DNA of 64,000 nt from Klebsiella planticola ATCC 33531. Its GTDB lineage: Bacteria > Pseudomonadota > Gammaproteobacteria > Enterobacterales > Enterobacteriaceae. The position numbers and the translations under genes were made by a program. The stretch lies in NCBI RefSeq assembly GCF_000735435.1, contig NZ_JMPP01000007.1, forward strand, positions 1 to 64,000. Reading direction: 5' to 3'. The notes under the pieces were generated by a model. The model did not search any database and was not told where the DNA came from. It was given only the letters and a program-made list of their open reading frames with translations. Positions 33,654 through 44,234 of the stretch are shown here, in pieces (position 1 is the stretch's first letter; every line of letters begins with the position of its first letter).

Positions 33654-34049
33654 ATGACGACTAAACGCAAACCCTACGTGCGGCCGATGACGTCCACCTG
33701 GTGGAAAAAACTGCCGTTTTATCGCTTCTATATGGTGCGTGAAGGAACCGCAGTGCCAACGGTATGGTTCAGTATCGTGCTGATTTACGGTCTGTTTGCC
33801 CTGAAGCATGGCGCAGAAAGCTGGGCTGGCTATGTCGGCTTCCTGCAAAACCCGGTGGTGGTGGTCCTGAACCTGATCACTCTGGGTGCCGCGCTGCTGC
33901 ACACAAAAACCTGGTTTGAGCTGGCGCCGAAAGCCGCCAATATCATTATTAAGGGTGAAAAAATGGGGCCAGAGCCGGTGATTAAAGGGCTTTGGGTGGT
34001 GACCGCGCTGGTGACCGTGGTGATCCTGTTTGTTGCCCTGTTCTGGTAA
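33654..34049 (+). CDS. frdC: Fumarate reductase membrane anchor subunit C
   Basis: Inner-membrane anchor with three hydrophobic helices, 131 residues, helping bind menaquinol. The N-terminus [27 protein letters not shown] is a family hallmark, and the C-terminus ends in VILFVALFW. Two ATGs are adjacent (33651 and 33654); the second gives the usual length. It lies ten bases after frdB with AAGGAG upstream. Confidence 0.97.
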   Translation: MTTKRKPYVRPMTSTWWKKLPFYRFYMVREGTAVPTVWFSIVLIYGLFALKHGAESWAGYVGFLQNPVVVVLNLITLGAALLHTKTWFELAPKAANIIIKGEKMGPEPVIKGLWVVTALVTVVILFVALFW

Positions 34050-34059
34050 GGAGGCTGTA

Positions 34060-34419
34060 ATGATCAATCCCAACCCGAAACGTTCCGATGAACCGGTATT
34101 CTGGGGGCTGTTTGGCGCAGGCGGTATGTGGGGCGCGATTGTCGCGCCGGTCATGGTGCTGCTGGTCGGTATTCTGCTGCCGTTAGGCCTGGCGCCGGGC
34201 GATGCATTCAGCTACGAGCGCGTGCTGGGCTTTGCCCAGAGCTTTGTGGGCCGCGCCTTTATCTTCCTGATGATCGTCCTGCCGCTGTGGTGCGGGCTAC
34301 ACCGTATCCATCACGCCATGCACGACCTGAAAATTCACGTTCCGAATGGTAAGTGGGTCTTCTACGGCCTGGCCGCGATCCTGAGCGTTGTGACGCTGAT
34401 TGGCGTGTTATTCATTTAA
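34060..34419 (+). CDS. frdD: Fumarate reductase membrane anchor subunit D
   Basis: Second membrane anchor of 119 residues with three helices. Conserved elements are [17 protein letters not shown] at the start and [20 protein letters not shown] in the loop to the third helix. The start at MINPNPK follows AAGGAGG and lies ten bases after frdC. Last gene of the operon. Confidence 0.97.
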   Translation: MINPNPKRSDEPVFWGLFGAGGMWGAIVAPVMVLLVGILLPLGLAPGDAFSYERVLGFAQSFVGRAFIFLMIVLPLWCGLHRIHHAMHDLKIHVPNGKWVFYGLAAILSVVTLIGVLFI

Positions 34420-34428
34420 CCTCCCTGC

Positions 34429-34461
34429 AGCCCGGTAGCATTCTGTTATCGGGCTCTCTTT
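34429..34461 (+). terminator. Rho-independent terminator after frdABCD
   Basis: The stem agcccg / cgggct (34429-34434 and 34450-34455), which can extend through gta/ttat pairings, is followed by ctctttt. In E. coli this terminator overlaps the ampC promoter; here no ampC follows. Confidence 0.8.
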
Positions 34462-34531
34462 TGCAGAAAATATCCCCGCTTTTCTCCAGATAGAATCTAC
34501 ACTTAGCTAAAAAGCCAGCAAGGAAAATGCT

Positions 34532-35062
34532 ATGCGTGTGCTGCCCATTATTGCGGTTGTTGCCGCCTCGTTTCTGGTTGTTGCCTGTAGCACGCCAACG
34601 CCGCCACAAGGCGTAACGGTGGTCAGTCCATTTGATACCCAGCGCTATCTCGGCACCTGGTATGAAATAGCCCGCTTTGACCATCAGTTTGAAAGTGGCC
34701 TTGAAAAAGTGACCGCCACCTACAGCCTACGCGATGATGGCGGACTGGACGTGGTGAACAAAGGCTATAACCCCGATCGGGGCATGTGGCAGAAAACCGA
34801 TGGCGTGGCCTACTTCACCGGCCAGCCGACCCGTGCCGCGCTGAAAGTCTCCTTTTTCGGCCCTTTCTACGGCGGCTACAACGTGATCGCCCTGGATAAA
34901 GATTATCGCTACGCGCTGGTCTGCGGGCCAGACCGCGATTATCTGTGGCTGCTGGCCCGCTCGCCAAAGGTCTCACCGGAAGTGAAACAACAGATGCTGG
35001 ACATCGCCACCCGACAGGGCTTCGACGTCAGCAAACTTATCTGGGTTAACCAGCGCTATTAG
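34532..35062 (+). CDS. blc: Outer-membrane lipocalin Blc
   Basis: Bacterial lipocalin anchored to the outer membrane, binding lysophospholipids and fatty acids. The 176 residues have a lipoprotein signal with lipobox LVVAC (modified Cys19). The lipocalin signature RYLGTWYEIARFDHQFE follows, and conserved Arg/Trp elements occur near the C-terminus (DYLWLLARSP). It is convergent with gdx, and the two stop codons are directly adjacent (35060-35062 and 35063-35065). In E. coli ampC lies between frdD and blc. Confidence 0.97.
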   Translation: MRVLPIIAVVAASFLVVACSTPTPPQGVTVVSPFDTQRYLGTWYEIARFDHQFESGLEKVTATYSLRDDGGLDVVNKGYNPDRGMWQKTDGVAYFTGQPTRAALKVSFFGPFYGGYNVIALDKDYRYALVCGPDRDYLWLLARSPKVSPEVKQQMLDIATRQGFDVSKLIWVNQRY

Positions 35063-35380
35063 TCAGTGCGCGCTGATTTTCAGCCCGATAATACCGACAA
35101 CGATACACGCCAGGCTGGCAATACGCATGGCGCTGGCGGACTCGCCCAGCAGGACGATCCCGGTGATCGCCGCGCCTACTGCGCCAATTCCCGTCCAGAC
35201 CGCATAGGCGGTACCGACGGGCAGCGTTTTCATCGCCCATGACAGTAGCGCCATGCTGAGCACCATAGCCACAATCGTGATCACGCTTGGCAGCAGGCGA
35301 CTAAAACCGTGGGTGTATTTCAGACCAACCGCCCAGACCACTTCCAGCAGACCGGCGATAAATAAAACGAACCAGGACAC
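35063..35380 (-). CDS. gdx: Guanidinium exporter Gdx (formerly SugE)
   Basis: Small multidrug-resistance family protein that exports guanidinium in exchange for protons. The 105 residues contain four membrane helices; the essential Glu13 is in [13 protein letters not shown], and the family motif [14 protein letters not shown] is present. A guanidine-II riboswitch upstream confirms the guanidinium assignment over a general multidrug role. Confidence 0.96.
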   Translation of the reverse strand: MSWFVLFIAGLLEVVWAVGLKYTHGFSRLLPSVITIVAMVLSMALLSWAMKTLPVGTAYAVWTGIGAVGAAITGIVLLGESASAMRIASLACIVVGIIGLKISAH

Positions 35381-35394
35381 AGAACCCCCTTGAT

Positions 35395-35438
35395 GGGGCC
35401 GTCCCCGAATGCGATACGCTTACAGGTCGTCCCGTAAG
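35395..35438 (-). ncRNA. Guanidine-II (mini-ykkC) riboswitch controlling gdx
   Basis: Two hairpins on the minus strand carry the ACGR loops that define this class. The first (35419-35438) has an eight-base stem closed around ACGA, in CTTACGGG-ACGA-CCTGTAAG. The second (35395-35406) is GGGG-ACGG-CCCC. The second ends about five bases before the AGGGGG ribosome site of gdx (start at 35380), so guanidine binding would be expected to free translation initiation. Hairpins and loops are seen directly; the ligand comes from the known class. Confidence 0.92.
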
Positions 35439-35483
35439 GTGTGGATGAAAGCACAGAGATTATAACCGGCAGAACGTACGATG

Positions 35484-35514
35484 GAAAGAACGGTACGGCC
35501 AGTCACCGTACCGT
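35484..35514 (-). terminator. Rho-independent terminator after ecnB
   Basis: A nine-base perfect stem acggtacgg / ccgtaccgt (35490-35498 and 35506-35514) with a seven-base loop. On the minus strand it is followed by TTCTTTC. It separates ecnB from the gdx riboswitch leader. Confidence 0.8.
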
Positions 35515-35520
35515 CAGGGT

Positions 35521-35667
35521 CTATTGCTGAGCTTTTGTCGCAGCCCCAGAAATGGCACTGCCGCCTTCTGAAATATCCTGACCCACACCACGTGTTGTAT
35601 TACATGCGGTCAGCACAGAAGAGAGGGCCAAAACCGTAAAGAACGCTGCAATTGCTTTTTTCACCAT
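35521..35667 (-). CDS. ecnB: Entericidin B lipoprotein
   Basis: A 48-residue cell-envelope lipoprotein. The signal [22 protein letters not shown] ends in lipobox LTAC, and the mature part [20 protein letters not shown] is the entericidin signature. In E. coli EcnB is a bacteriolytic peptide linked to stationary phase and EcnA is described as its antidote. It lies 173 bases downstream of ecnA on the same strand. Too short for many automatic gene callers. Confidence 0.95.
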   Translation of the reverse strand: MVKKAIAAFFTVLALSSVLTACNTTRGVGQDISEGGSAISGAATKAQQ

Positions 35668-35840
35668 AATATCATCCTTATTACCAGTTTTAGTTATCGT
35701 GCCCTATAAGCATAGACAACCTGACCCAGGATGGCGGAATCTCAGCGTTTTTTAAGAGAAAAGGAGTGAATTAGCGGAAGGTGTAAGCGAAACGGTACAG
35801 CGAAGCGGTGATCAAAGCAAAAGATCGGGCCAAAAGGCGC

Positions 35841-35972
35841 TTAGCTGACCGCACGCGAAATCGCATGCCCCAGCCCCTGGATGTCTTCGCCAACGCCGCG
35901 GGCGGTATTGCATCCGGTAAGCAATATTGCGCTCAGAGAGAGCACCAGCAGAAGTTTTATCGCGTTGTTCAT
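35841..35972 (-). CDS. ecnA: Entericidin A lipoprotein
   Basis: A 43-residue lipoprotein with signal MNNAIKLLLVLSLSAILLTGC (lipobox LTGC) and mature part NTARGVGEDIQGLGHAISRA. This matches the entericidin family and differs from EcnB in its shorter tail. It precedes ecnB in the direction of transcription and follows efp on the same strand after about 100 bases. Confidence 0.93.
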   Translation of the reverse strand: MNNAIKLLLVLSLSAILLTGCNTARGVGEDIQGLGHAISRAVS

Positions 35973-36075
35973 CTTCCCTGCCTGCGGTTAATGAGCTGCT
36001 GTTTCCTTAACGGCTATTCTCTTGAGGGCTATAGCAGGCGCAGCGCGCTGCTGCGCCAACCCTCTATGGCATGAA

Positions 36076-36642
36076 TTACTTCACGCGGGATACGTATTCG
36101 CCAGAGCGAGTATCCACTTTGATGACTTCGCCAATCTGAACGAACAGCGGTACTTTAACCACTGCGCCAGTAGACAGCGTCGCCGGTTTACCGCCGGTAC
36201 CTGCGGTATCACCTTTCAGGCCTGGATCGGTTTCCACGATTTCCAGCTCAACGAAGTTCGGCGGGGTGACGGAGATAGGCTGACCGTTCCACAGGGTCAC
36301 GATGCACTCAGCCTGATCCAGCAGCCATTTTGCGTTATCGCCTACGGCTTTCGCATCGGCAGCCAGCTGCTCGAAAGTGGAGTTGTTCATGAAGTGATAG
36401 AACTCACCGTCGTTGTACAGGTAAGTCAGGTTCATATCAACAACGTCTGCGCCTTCGGCGGAATCGGTAGATTTGAAGGTTTTCTCTACGCGAGTCCCGG
36501 TCAGCAGACGGCGCAGCTTAACGCGGGCAAAAGCCTGGCCTTTGCCTGGTTTTACGAATTCACTGGCTTCAACGGCATAAGGTTCGCCGTCCATCATGAT
36601 TTTAAGACCGGCACGAAAATCGTTGCTATAGTAAGTCGCCAT
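36076..36642 (-). CDS. efp: Elongation factor P
   Basis: Three-domain tRNA-mimicking factor that relieves ribosome stalling at consecutive prolines. The 188 residues match the family. The lysine that receives beta-lysine is Lys34 in [10 protein letters not shown], and the C-terminal signature is [27 protein letters not shown]. The start at MATYYSND (36642) was chosen over a much longer upstream frame that overlaps epmB. It is divergent from epmB across 40 bases. Confidence 0.98.
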   Translation of the reverse strand: MATYYSNDFRAGLKIMMDGEPYAVEASEFVKPGKGQAFARVKLRRLLTGTRVEKTFKSTDSAEGADVVDMNLTYLYNDGEFYHFMNNSTFEQLAADAKAVGDNAKWLLDQAECIVTLWNGQPISVTPPNFVELEIVETDPGLKGDTAGTGGKPATLSTGAVVKVPLFVQIGEVIKVDTRSGEYVSRVK

Positions 36643-36682
36643 AAGGCCCTCTAAATTTGTTAATTGGTAGCTAAGCCACAAA

Positions 36683-37714
36683 ATGGCGCATATTGTAACC
36701 CTAAATACCCCATCCAGAGAAGATTGGTTAACGCAACTTGCAGATGTTGTGACCAGTCCCGATGAACTGTTGCATCTTTTAAATGTAGACGCTGATGCGA
36801 ACCTGCTGGCGGGACGCGAGGCAAAACGCCTCTTCGCCCTGCGCGTGCCGCGGGCATTTATCGCCCGTATGGAGCCGGGAAATCCCAACGATCCCCTGCT
36901 TCGTCAGGTACTTACCTCACAAGATGAGTTTATTTCAGCGCCGGGTTTTTCCACCGATCCGCTGGAGGAACAGCACAGCGTGGTACCCGGTCTGCTGCAT
37001 AAATACCGCAACCGGGCGCTGCTGCTGGTCAAGGGCGGCTGCGCGGTAAATTGCCGCTATTGTTTCCGCAGACACTTCCCTTATGCCGAAAATCAAGGCA
37101 ATAAGCGTAACTGGCAGGCGGCGCTGGAGTACATTGCCGCGCACCCGCAGCTCGATGAGATTATTTTTTCCGGCGGCGACCCGCTGATGGCGAAAGATCA
37201 TGAGCTGGACTGGCTGCTCACTCAGCTGGAAGCGATCCCGCACATTAAGCGTCTGCGCATTCACAGCCGCCTGCCCGTCGTCATCCCGGCGCGGATTACC
37301 GATGCGCTGGCCGCACGCTTTGCCAGCTCATCGCTGCAGGTGCTGCTGGTCAATCATATCAACCACGCCAATGAGATTGATGCCGATTTCCGCGCTGCGA
37401 TGGCGCGCTTGCGTCAAGCCGGTGTCACGCTGCTGAATCAAAGCGTTCTGCTGCGCGGCGTCAACGACAATGCGCACACGCTGGCCGCTCTGAGCAATGC
37501 CCTGTTCGATGCCGGCGTCATGCCTTATTACCTGCACGTGCTGGATAAAGTCCAGGGCGCGGCCCATTTTATGGTCGAAGATGAAGAGGCCCGCGCCATC
37601 ATGCGTGAGCTGCTGACGCTGGTTTCAGGGTATATGGTGCCAAGACTGGCGCGGGAAATCGGCGGTGAGCCAAGTAAGACACCGCTGGATTTGGGCTTAA
37701 AACAACATTCGTGA
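36683..37714 (+). CDS. epmB: EF-P lysine 2,3-aminomutase EpmB
   Basis: Radical SAM, PLP-dependent aminomutase that makes (R)-beta-lysine for EpmA. The 343 residues carry the radical SAM cluster ligands Cys120, Cys124 and Cys127 ([17 protein letters not shown]). SAM-binding FSGGDPLM and the C-terminal PLP region near [10 protein letters not shown] are also visible. It is divergent from its target gene efp. Confidence 0.97.
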   Translation: MAHIVTLNTPSREDWLTQLADVVTSPDELLHLLNVDADANLLAGREAKRLFALRVPRAFIARMEPGNPNDPLLRQVLTSQDEFISAPGFSTDPLEEQHSVVPGLLHKYRNRALLLVKGGCAVNCRYCFRRHFPYAENQGNKRNWQAALEYIAAHPQLDEIIFSGGDPLMAKDHELDWLLTQLEAIPHIKRLRIHSRLPVVIPARITDALAARFASSSLQVLLVNHINHANEIDADFRAAMARLRQAGVTLLNQSVLLRGVNDNAHTLAALSNALFDAGVMPYYLHVLDKVQGAAHFMVEDEEARAIMRELLTLVSGYMVPRLAREIGGEPSKTPLDLGLKQHS

Positions 37715-37821
37715 AAAGGTCTGCCGGGGAAAAGCTGGCAGACCGCCGATTCACAGACTGACTGAACGCGTGGAGATCGCCCGGGCCCTCTGACCATCGA
37801 CGGCAGAGGCCCGGAATCAAA

Positions 37822-38175
37822 TCAGTTCGGGCACTTATAGACCTGGCCGTTCATTTCGCTATCGGTTGGCACAAAGCTCGACAGCAGATTCTGCGTCGGG
37901 CTGCTCACGCCATAAATCACGTTGCCGCCCATCGCCGCAGCCTGGTTGCGCAGCGCGTTAGCTGCGCCACGCATGGAGCCGCCTTCATCACCGTTCTGCC
38001 CGGACAGCCAGTTGCTCTGCTTGCCCGTCGCGGTCCCCAACAGCTGGCAATCCGCACCCGGCTTATCTTCAACAAAGCGTACGCTCTGTCCGCCTGAGCT
38101 CAGTTCGTTGCTGGAACTGCAACCCGCTAACAATAATGCTGCGCCGACAATCCCTGCTAAATATCTTACCTGCAT
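37822..38175 (-). CDS. yjeI: Lipoprotein YjeI (DUF4156)
   Basis: A 117-residue lipoprotein with lipobox LLLAGC (start MQVRYLAG, 38175). The mature part has GADCQLLGTATGKQSNWLSG and RGAANALRNQAAAMGGNVIYGVSSP, typical of DUF4156. Function unknown. A 16-codon longer frame has no signal peptide and was rejected. A GC-rich imperfect hairpin follows the stop (37781-37814). Confidence 0.93.
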   Translation of the reverse strand: MQVRYLAGIVGAALLLAGCSSSNELSSGGQSVRFVEDKPGADCQLLGTATGKQSNWLSGQNGDEGGSMRGAANALRNQAAAMGGNVIYGVSSPTQNLLSSFVPTDSEMNGQVYKCPN

Positions 38176-38239
38176 GTTATTCCCCATGATCAATGAGCTG
38201 GACGCGCTGGCCCGGATGTACACCTTATACTAAAAAGAT

Positions 38240-38280
38240 GAGAAAAAGAAAAACCCCCGAGCATTTCTGCCCGGGGGTTT
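38240..38280 (-). terminator. Rho-independent terminator after groL
   Basis: The stem aaaccccc / gggggttt (38251-38258 and 38273-38280) is followed on the minus strand by a long T-rich tract (TTCTTTTTCTC). It begins about 30 bases past the groL stop. Confidence 0.92.
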
Positions 38281-38308
38281 CTTTGTTTCTAAGGGGTATA
38301 GCGCACGA

Positions 38309-39967
<1,659 letters not shown>

Positions 39968-39994
39968 TCAAATTCGTTCAGTTTCGCGCGCGAA

Positions 39995-40395
<401 letters not shown>

Positions 40396-40518
40396 GGGGA
40401 AAGTTAAAAAAAAATTTTTCCTCGTGCGCTGACGCACAGAAACAGATGCCGGTTTGCCATCGTCATAAGCAAAAACGATTGTGATACCATCGATCTTTTG
40501 TCAGGGCAGGATGGCATC

Positions 40519-41775
40519 ATGAGTGGTTTAAAACAGGAGTTAGGTCTGGCTCAGGGAGTGGGGCTGCTTTCTACGTCGCTACTCGGCACCGGCGTCTTTG
40601 CCGTTCCCGCTCTTGCCGCACTGGTGGCGGGAGATAACAGCCTGTGGGCCTGGCCCGCGCTCATTTTACTGGTCTTCCCGATCGCTATCGTCTTTGCCGT
40701 CCTTGGCCGTCACTTCCCCAGCGCGGGCGGCGTGGCACACTTCGTCAATATGGCATTTGGTTCCCATATGGAACGCGTCACCGGCTGGCTGTTCCTGTCG
40801 GTCATTCCGGTTGGGCTACCGGCGGCGCTGCATATCGCCACCGGCTTCGGCCAGGCGCTGTTTGGCTGGCACGACAGCCAGCTGCTGCTCGCGGAGCTGG
40901 GGACGCTGGCCATCATCTGGTGGCTCGGGTCGCGGGGCGCAAGCTCCAGCGCGAATCTACAAACGCTGGTAGCGGTTCTGATCGTCGCGCTGATCGTCGC
41001 TATCTGGTGGCGCGGCGGGATTAGCCCGGCGCAAATCCCCTTTCCGGCGCCGGCGGATATCGATCGCTCCCGCCTTTTTGCCGCCCTGTCGGTGATGTTC
41101 TGGTGTTTCGTCGGCCTTGAAGCCTTCGCCCATCTGGCATCGGAATTTAAACGCCCGGAGCGCGATTTCCCCCGTGCACTCATGATCGGCCTGCTGCTGG
41201 CGGGCTCCGTTTACTGGGCCTGTACCGTACTGGTCCTGCATTTTCACGCCTTCGGCAGCGATATGGCCGCCGCCGCATCGCTGCCCAATATCGTGGTGCG
41301 CCTGTTTGGCGTGCAGGCACTGTGGATCGCCTGCGTCATTGGCTATCTCGCCTGCTTCGCCAGCCTCAATATCTATATCCAGAGTTTTGCCCGTCTGGTC
41401 TGGTCGCAGGCGCAGTACAAGCCAGAAAGCTATCTCGCCCGCCTCTCGCCGCAGCAAATCCCACGTAATGCGCTCAACGTGGTGCTGGGCTGCTGTGTCA
41501 TCAGCACGCTCGCCATCTACTGGCTGGATATCAACCTCGATGCGCTGATCGTCTATGCCAACGGCATCTTTATTATGATTTATCTGCTGTGCATGCTGGC
41601 GGGCTGCCGGTTACTGCGGGGGCGCTATCGGGTTCTGGCGTTCATCGGGAGCCTGCTCTGCCTGTTGTTACTGGCGATGGTCGGCTGGAAAAGCCTGTAC
41701 GCTCTGCTGGTGATGACGGCGCTGTGGCTGTGGCTACCAAAGCGCCGTCCGGCGGCGCTTCCCCACCATCATTGA
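40519..41775 (+). CDS. yjeH: L-methionine/branched-chain amino-acid exporter YjeH
   Basis: APC-superfamily transporter with about twelve membrane helices; in E. coli it exports methionine and branched-chain amino acids. The 418 residues match the family when the start is placed at MSGLKQELG (40519); the ATG seven codons earlier is less likely. The first helix has GLLSTSLLGTGVFAVPALA, the substrate-binding glycine-rich motif. Divergent from groS. Confidence 0.95.
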   Translation: MSGLKQELGLAQGVGLLSTSLLGTGVFAVPALAALVAGDNSLWAWPALILLVFPIAIVFAVLGRHFPSAGGVAHFVNMAFGSHMERVTGWLFLSVIPVGLPAALHIATGFGQALFGWHDSQLLLAELGTLAIIWWLGSRGASSSANLQTLVAVLIVALIVAIWWRGGISPAQIPFPAPADIDRSRLFAALSVMFWCFVGLEAFAHLASEFKRPERDFPRALMIGLLLAGSVYWACTVLVLHFHAFGSDMAAAASLPNIVVRLFGVQALWIACVIGYLACFASLNIYIQSFARLVWSQAQYKPESYLARLSPQQIPRNALNVVLGCCVISTLAIYWLDINLDALIVYANGIFIMIYLLCMLAGCRLLRGRYRVLAFIGSLLCLLLLAMVGWKSLYALLVMTALWLWLPKRRPAALPHHH

Positions 41776-41790
41776 GAATGAAACAGCCCA

Positions 41791-41824
41791 TAAAAAAGCC
41801 GGATAGCGCAACGCATATCCGGCT
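41791..41824 (-). terminator. Rho-independent terminator after fxsA
   Basis: A perfect nine-base stem agccggata / tatccggct (41797-41805 and 41816-41824) with a ten-base loop. It is followed on the minus strand by TTTTTTA. It serves fxsA, but a hairpin-only function for yjeH is also possible since the two genes converge. Confidence 0.85.
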
Positions 41825-41871
41825 CATCAGCTATATCACCGTATCAACCCGGCCTTGCCGGGCCTGAGGGT

Positions 41872-42342
41872 TTAGCGGTCGTCTTTATGATCCAGACGGT
41901 CGCGCTCTTCATCTTTGCGCTGGAACTCCCCGTCAAAGGTCTCACCGCCTCCGGTTCCCGCGCTAAAACCACCGCCGGGCATCCGGCTAAAGCGTAAGTG
42001 CGGCATCAGCTTCAGGGTCAGGTGTTTCTGTACCGGCGGCAGCAAAAGCAGCAGGCCGAGGAAATCGGTAAAGAACCCCGGCAGCAAGAGCAGCAGACCG
42101 GCGATAATCAGCGAGACGCTTTTAATCATTTCTGCCGCCGGACTTTCACCAGCCGCCATTTTCTGCTGCATCAGCATAAAGTTTTTAAAGCCCTGGTTGC
42201 GCACCAGCGACATACCGACCACCGAGCTAAAGATCACCAGAATCAGCGTCAACAGAACGCCAAGCACGTGAGCCACCTGGATAAAGATCGATATCTCAAT
42301 GTAAACGTATAAAAAAATAGCAATAAACGGAATCCAACGCAC
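41872..42342 (-). CDS. fxsA: FxsA, inner-membrane protein (phage T7 exclusion suppressor)
   Basis: Inner-membrane protein of 156 residues with about three hydrophobic segments (for example IFLYVYIEISIFIQVAHVLG). A Gly-rich segment PGGGFSAGTGGGETFDGEF leads into a highly charged tail. In E. coli its overproduction suppresses F-plasmid exclusion of phage T7. The start is GTG at 42342: the upstream ATG (42357) is part of an ideal AAGGAG ribosome site and so should not be the start. Confidence 0.92.
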   Translation of the reverse strand: MRWIPFIAIFLYVYIEISIFIQVAHVLGVLLTLILVIFSSVVGMSLVRNQGFKNFMLMQQKMAAGESPAAEMIKSVSLIIAGLLLLLPGFFTDFLGLLLLLPPVQKHLTLKLMPHLRFSRMPGGGFSAGTGGGETFDGEFQRKDEERDRLDHKDDR

Positions 42343-42477
42343 TGGCGTCTCCTTCATTAGCGGGGTTCACTATCGGCCCCCGCAGTCATCGGTGTGCTTT
42401 TCGCATCACATCAATATTGGGCTCAAACAGCACATTTCAATCGGCAGAAGCGCTTATTTTTTCCAGGAACGGTAAAG

Positions 42478-42495
42478 CGGTGACTCATTTCACAG
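42478..42495 (+). promoter_or_regulatory. Candidate CRP site upstream of aspA
   Basis: GTGA-N6-TCAC is perfect at 42480-42493 (ggtgactcatttcacag). It lies about 190 bases before the aspA start in a 338-base intergenic region shared with divergent fxsA. In E. coli aspA is CRP- and FNR-regulated; no FNR site was identified with confidence here. Confidence 0.65.
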
Positions 42496-42680
42496 ATTAA
42501 TAATTCTTATACCCTTCTCGACATAATAAGTGATCAAGGTTGCTGACATTCGCTATCATCAGCATATGATCGTGGGCACCGGGCCGATTAAGGAAATAAT
42601 CTTCGGCAAGAAAATGCGCAAAATCCCATAAATTCTGCGTATTTGGTGAATTCATTGGCAGCTTGAAAAAGAAGGTTCAC

Positions 42681-44117
42681 ATGTTAAACAACATTCGTAT
42701 CGAAGAAGACCTGTTGGGTACCAGGGAAGTTCCAGCTGACGCCTACTATGGTGTTCATACTCTGAGAGCGATTGAAAACTTCTACATCAGCAATAGCAAA
42801 ATCAGCGATATCCCCGAGTTCGTGCGTGGCATGGTGATGGTCAAAAAGGCCGCCGCGATGGCCAACAAGGAACTGCAAACCATTCCTAAAAGCGTCGCGA
42901 ATACCATTATTGCCGCATGCGATGAAGTTCTGAATAACGGTAAATGCATGGACCAGTTCCCGGTTGATGTGTTCCAGGGCGGCGCAGGGACGTCCGTCAA
43001 CATGAACACCAATGAAGTGCTGGCCAATATTGGCCTTGAGCTGATGGGCCATCAGAAAGGTGAATATCAGTATCTGAACCCGAACGACCACGTTAACAAA
43101 TGCCAGTCCACCAACGATGCCTACCCGACCGGTTTCCGTATCGCGGTTTATGCGTCCCTGCTGAAATTAACCGACGCCATCAACCAGCTGGGTGACGGTT
43201 TCCAGAATAAAGCCGTCGAATTCCAGGATGTCCTGAAAATGGGTCGTACCCAGCTGCAGGACGCCGTGCCGATGACGCTCGGCCAGGAGTTCCACGCGTT
43301 TAATGTTCTGCTGAATGAAGAAATCAAAAGCATTCTGCGCACCGGAGAGCTGCTGCTCGAAGTTAACCTCGGCGCCACCGCCATCGGTACGCGCCTGAAT
43401 ACGCCGGATGGCTACCAGCAGCTGGCGGTACAAAAACTGGCGGAAGTCAGCGGCCTGCCGGTGATTCCGGCGGAAGATCTGATTGAAGCCACCTCCGACT
43501 GCGGTGCCTACGTGATGGTACACAGCTCGCTGAAGCGTCTGGCGGTGAAACTGTCCAAAATCTGTAACGACCTGCGCCTGCTCTCTTCCGGCCCGCGCGC
43601 GGGTCTGAACGAAATCAACCTGCCGGAGCTGCAGGCGGGTTCCTCGATCATGCCGGCGAAAGTTAACCCGGTCGTCCCGGAAGTGGTCAACCAGGTCTGC
43701 TTCAAGGTGATTGGCAACGACACCACGGTGACCATGGCCTCGGAAGCCGGTCAGCTGCAGCTGAACGTGATGGAGCCGGTTATTGGCCAGGCGATGTTTG
43801 AATCTATCCACATCCTGACTAACGCCTGCTACAACCTGCTGGAAAAATGCATTAACGGCATCACCGCCAATAAAGCGGTGTGCGAAGGCTATGTGTATAA
43901 CTCCATCGGTATCGTCACCTACCTCAACCCGTTTATCGGCCACCACAATGGCGATATTGTCGGCAAGATTTGCGCCGAAACCGGCAAGAGCGTAAGGGAG
44001 GTTGTCCTGGAGCGTGGATTACTGACCGAAGCGGAGCTGGACGATATTTTCTCTCCACAAAACCTGATGCATCCGGCCTATAAAGCGAAGCGTTATACCG
44101 ATGAAAGCGAACAGTAA
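42681..44117 (+). CDS. aspA: Aspartate ammonia-lyase
   Basis: Cytoplasmic enzyme converting L-aspartate to fumarate and ammonia; the fumarate feeds the frdABCD reductase also in this window. The 478 residues match E. coli with the start at [10 protein letters not shown] (42681, GAAGG upstream). The superfamily signature [15 protein letters not shown] carries the catalytic serine. Followed by a strong terminator and then dcuA. Confidence 0.98.
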   Translation: MLNNIRIEEDLLGTREVPADAYYGVHTLRAIENFYISNSKISDIPEFVRGMVMVKKAAAMANKELQTIPKSVANTIIAACDEVLNNGKCMDQFPVDVFQGGAGTSVNMNTNEVLANIGLELMGHQKGEYQYLNPNDHVNKCQSTNDAYPTGFRIAVYASLLKLTDAINQLGDGFQNKAVEFQDVLKMGRTQLQDAVPMTLGQEFHAFNVLLNEEIKSILRTGELLLEVNLGATAIGTRLNTPDGYQQLAVQKLAEVSGLPVIPAEDLIEATSDCGAYVMVHSSLKRLAVKLSKICNDLRLLSSGPRAGLNEINLPELQAGSSIMPAKVNPVVPEVVNQVCFKVIGNDTTVTMASEAGQLQLNVMEPVIGQAMFESIHILTNACYNLLEKCINGITANKAVCEGYVYNSIGIVTYLNPFIGHHNGDIVGKICAETGKSVREVVLERGLLTEAELDDIFSPQNLMHPAYKAKRYTDESEQ

Positions 44118-44137
44118 GCTTTCAGGTTAAACTAGCC

Positions 44138-44168
44138 AAAGGCATGTCAGCAATGACATGCCTTTTTT
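44138..44168 (+). terminator. Rho-independent terminator after aspA
   Basis: A perfect twelve-base stem aaaggcatgtca / tgacatgccttt with a GCAA tetraloop and a run of T. It lies 20 bases past the aspA stop. Read-through to dcuA remains possible, as in E. coli. Confidence 0.95.
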
Positions 44169-44234
44169 GCTTTTTTAGGTTTACTAAATCACAACAATTC
44201 AATATCAACTTGTTAAAAAACAAGGAAGGCGTAT

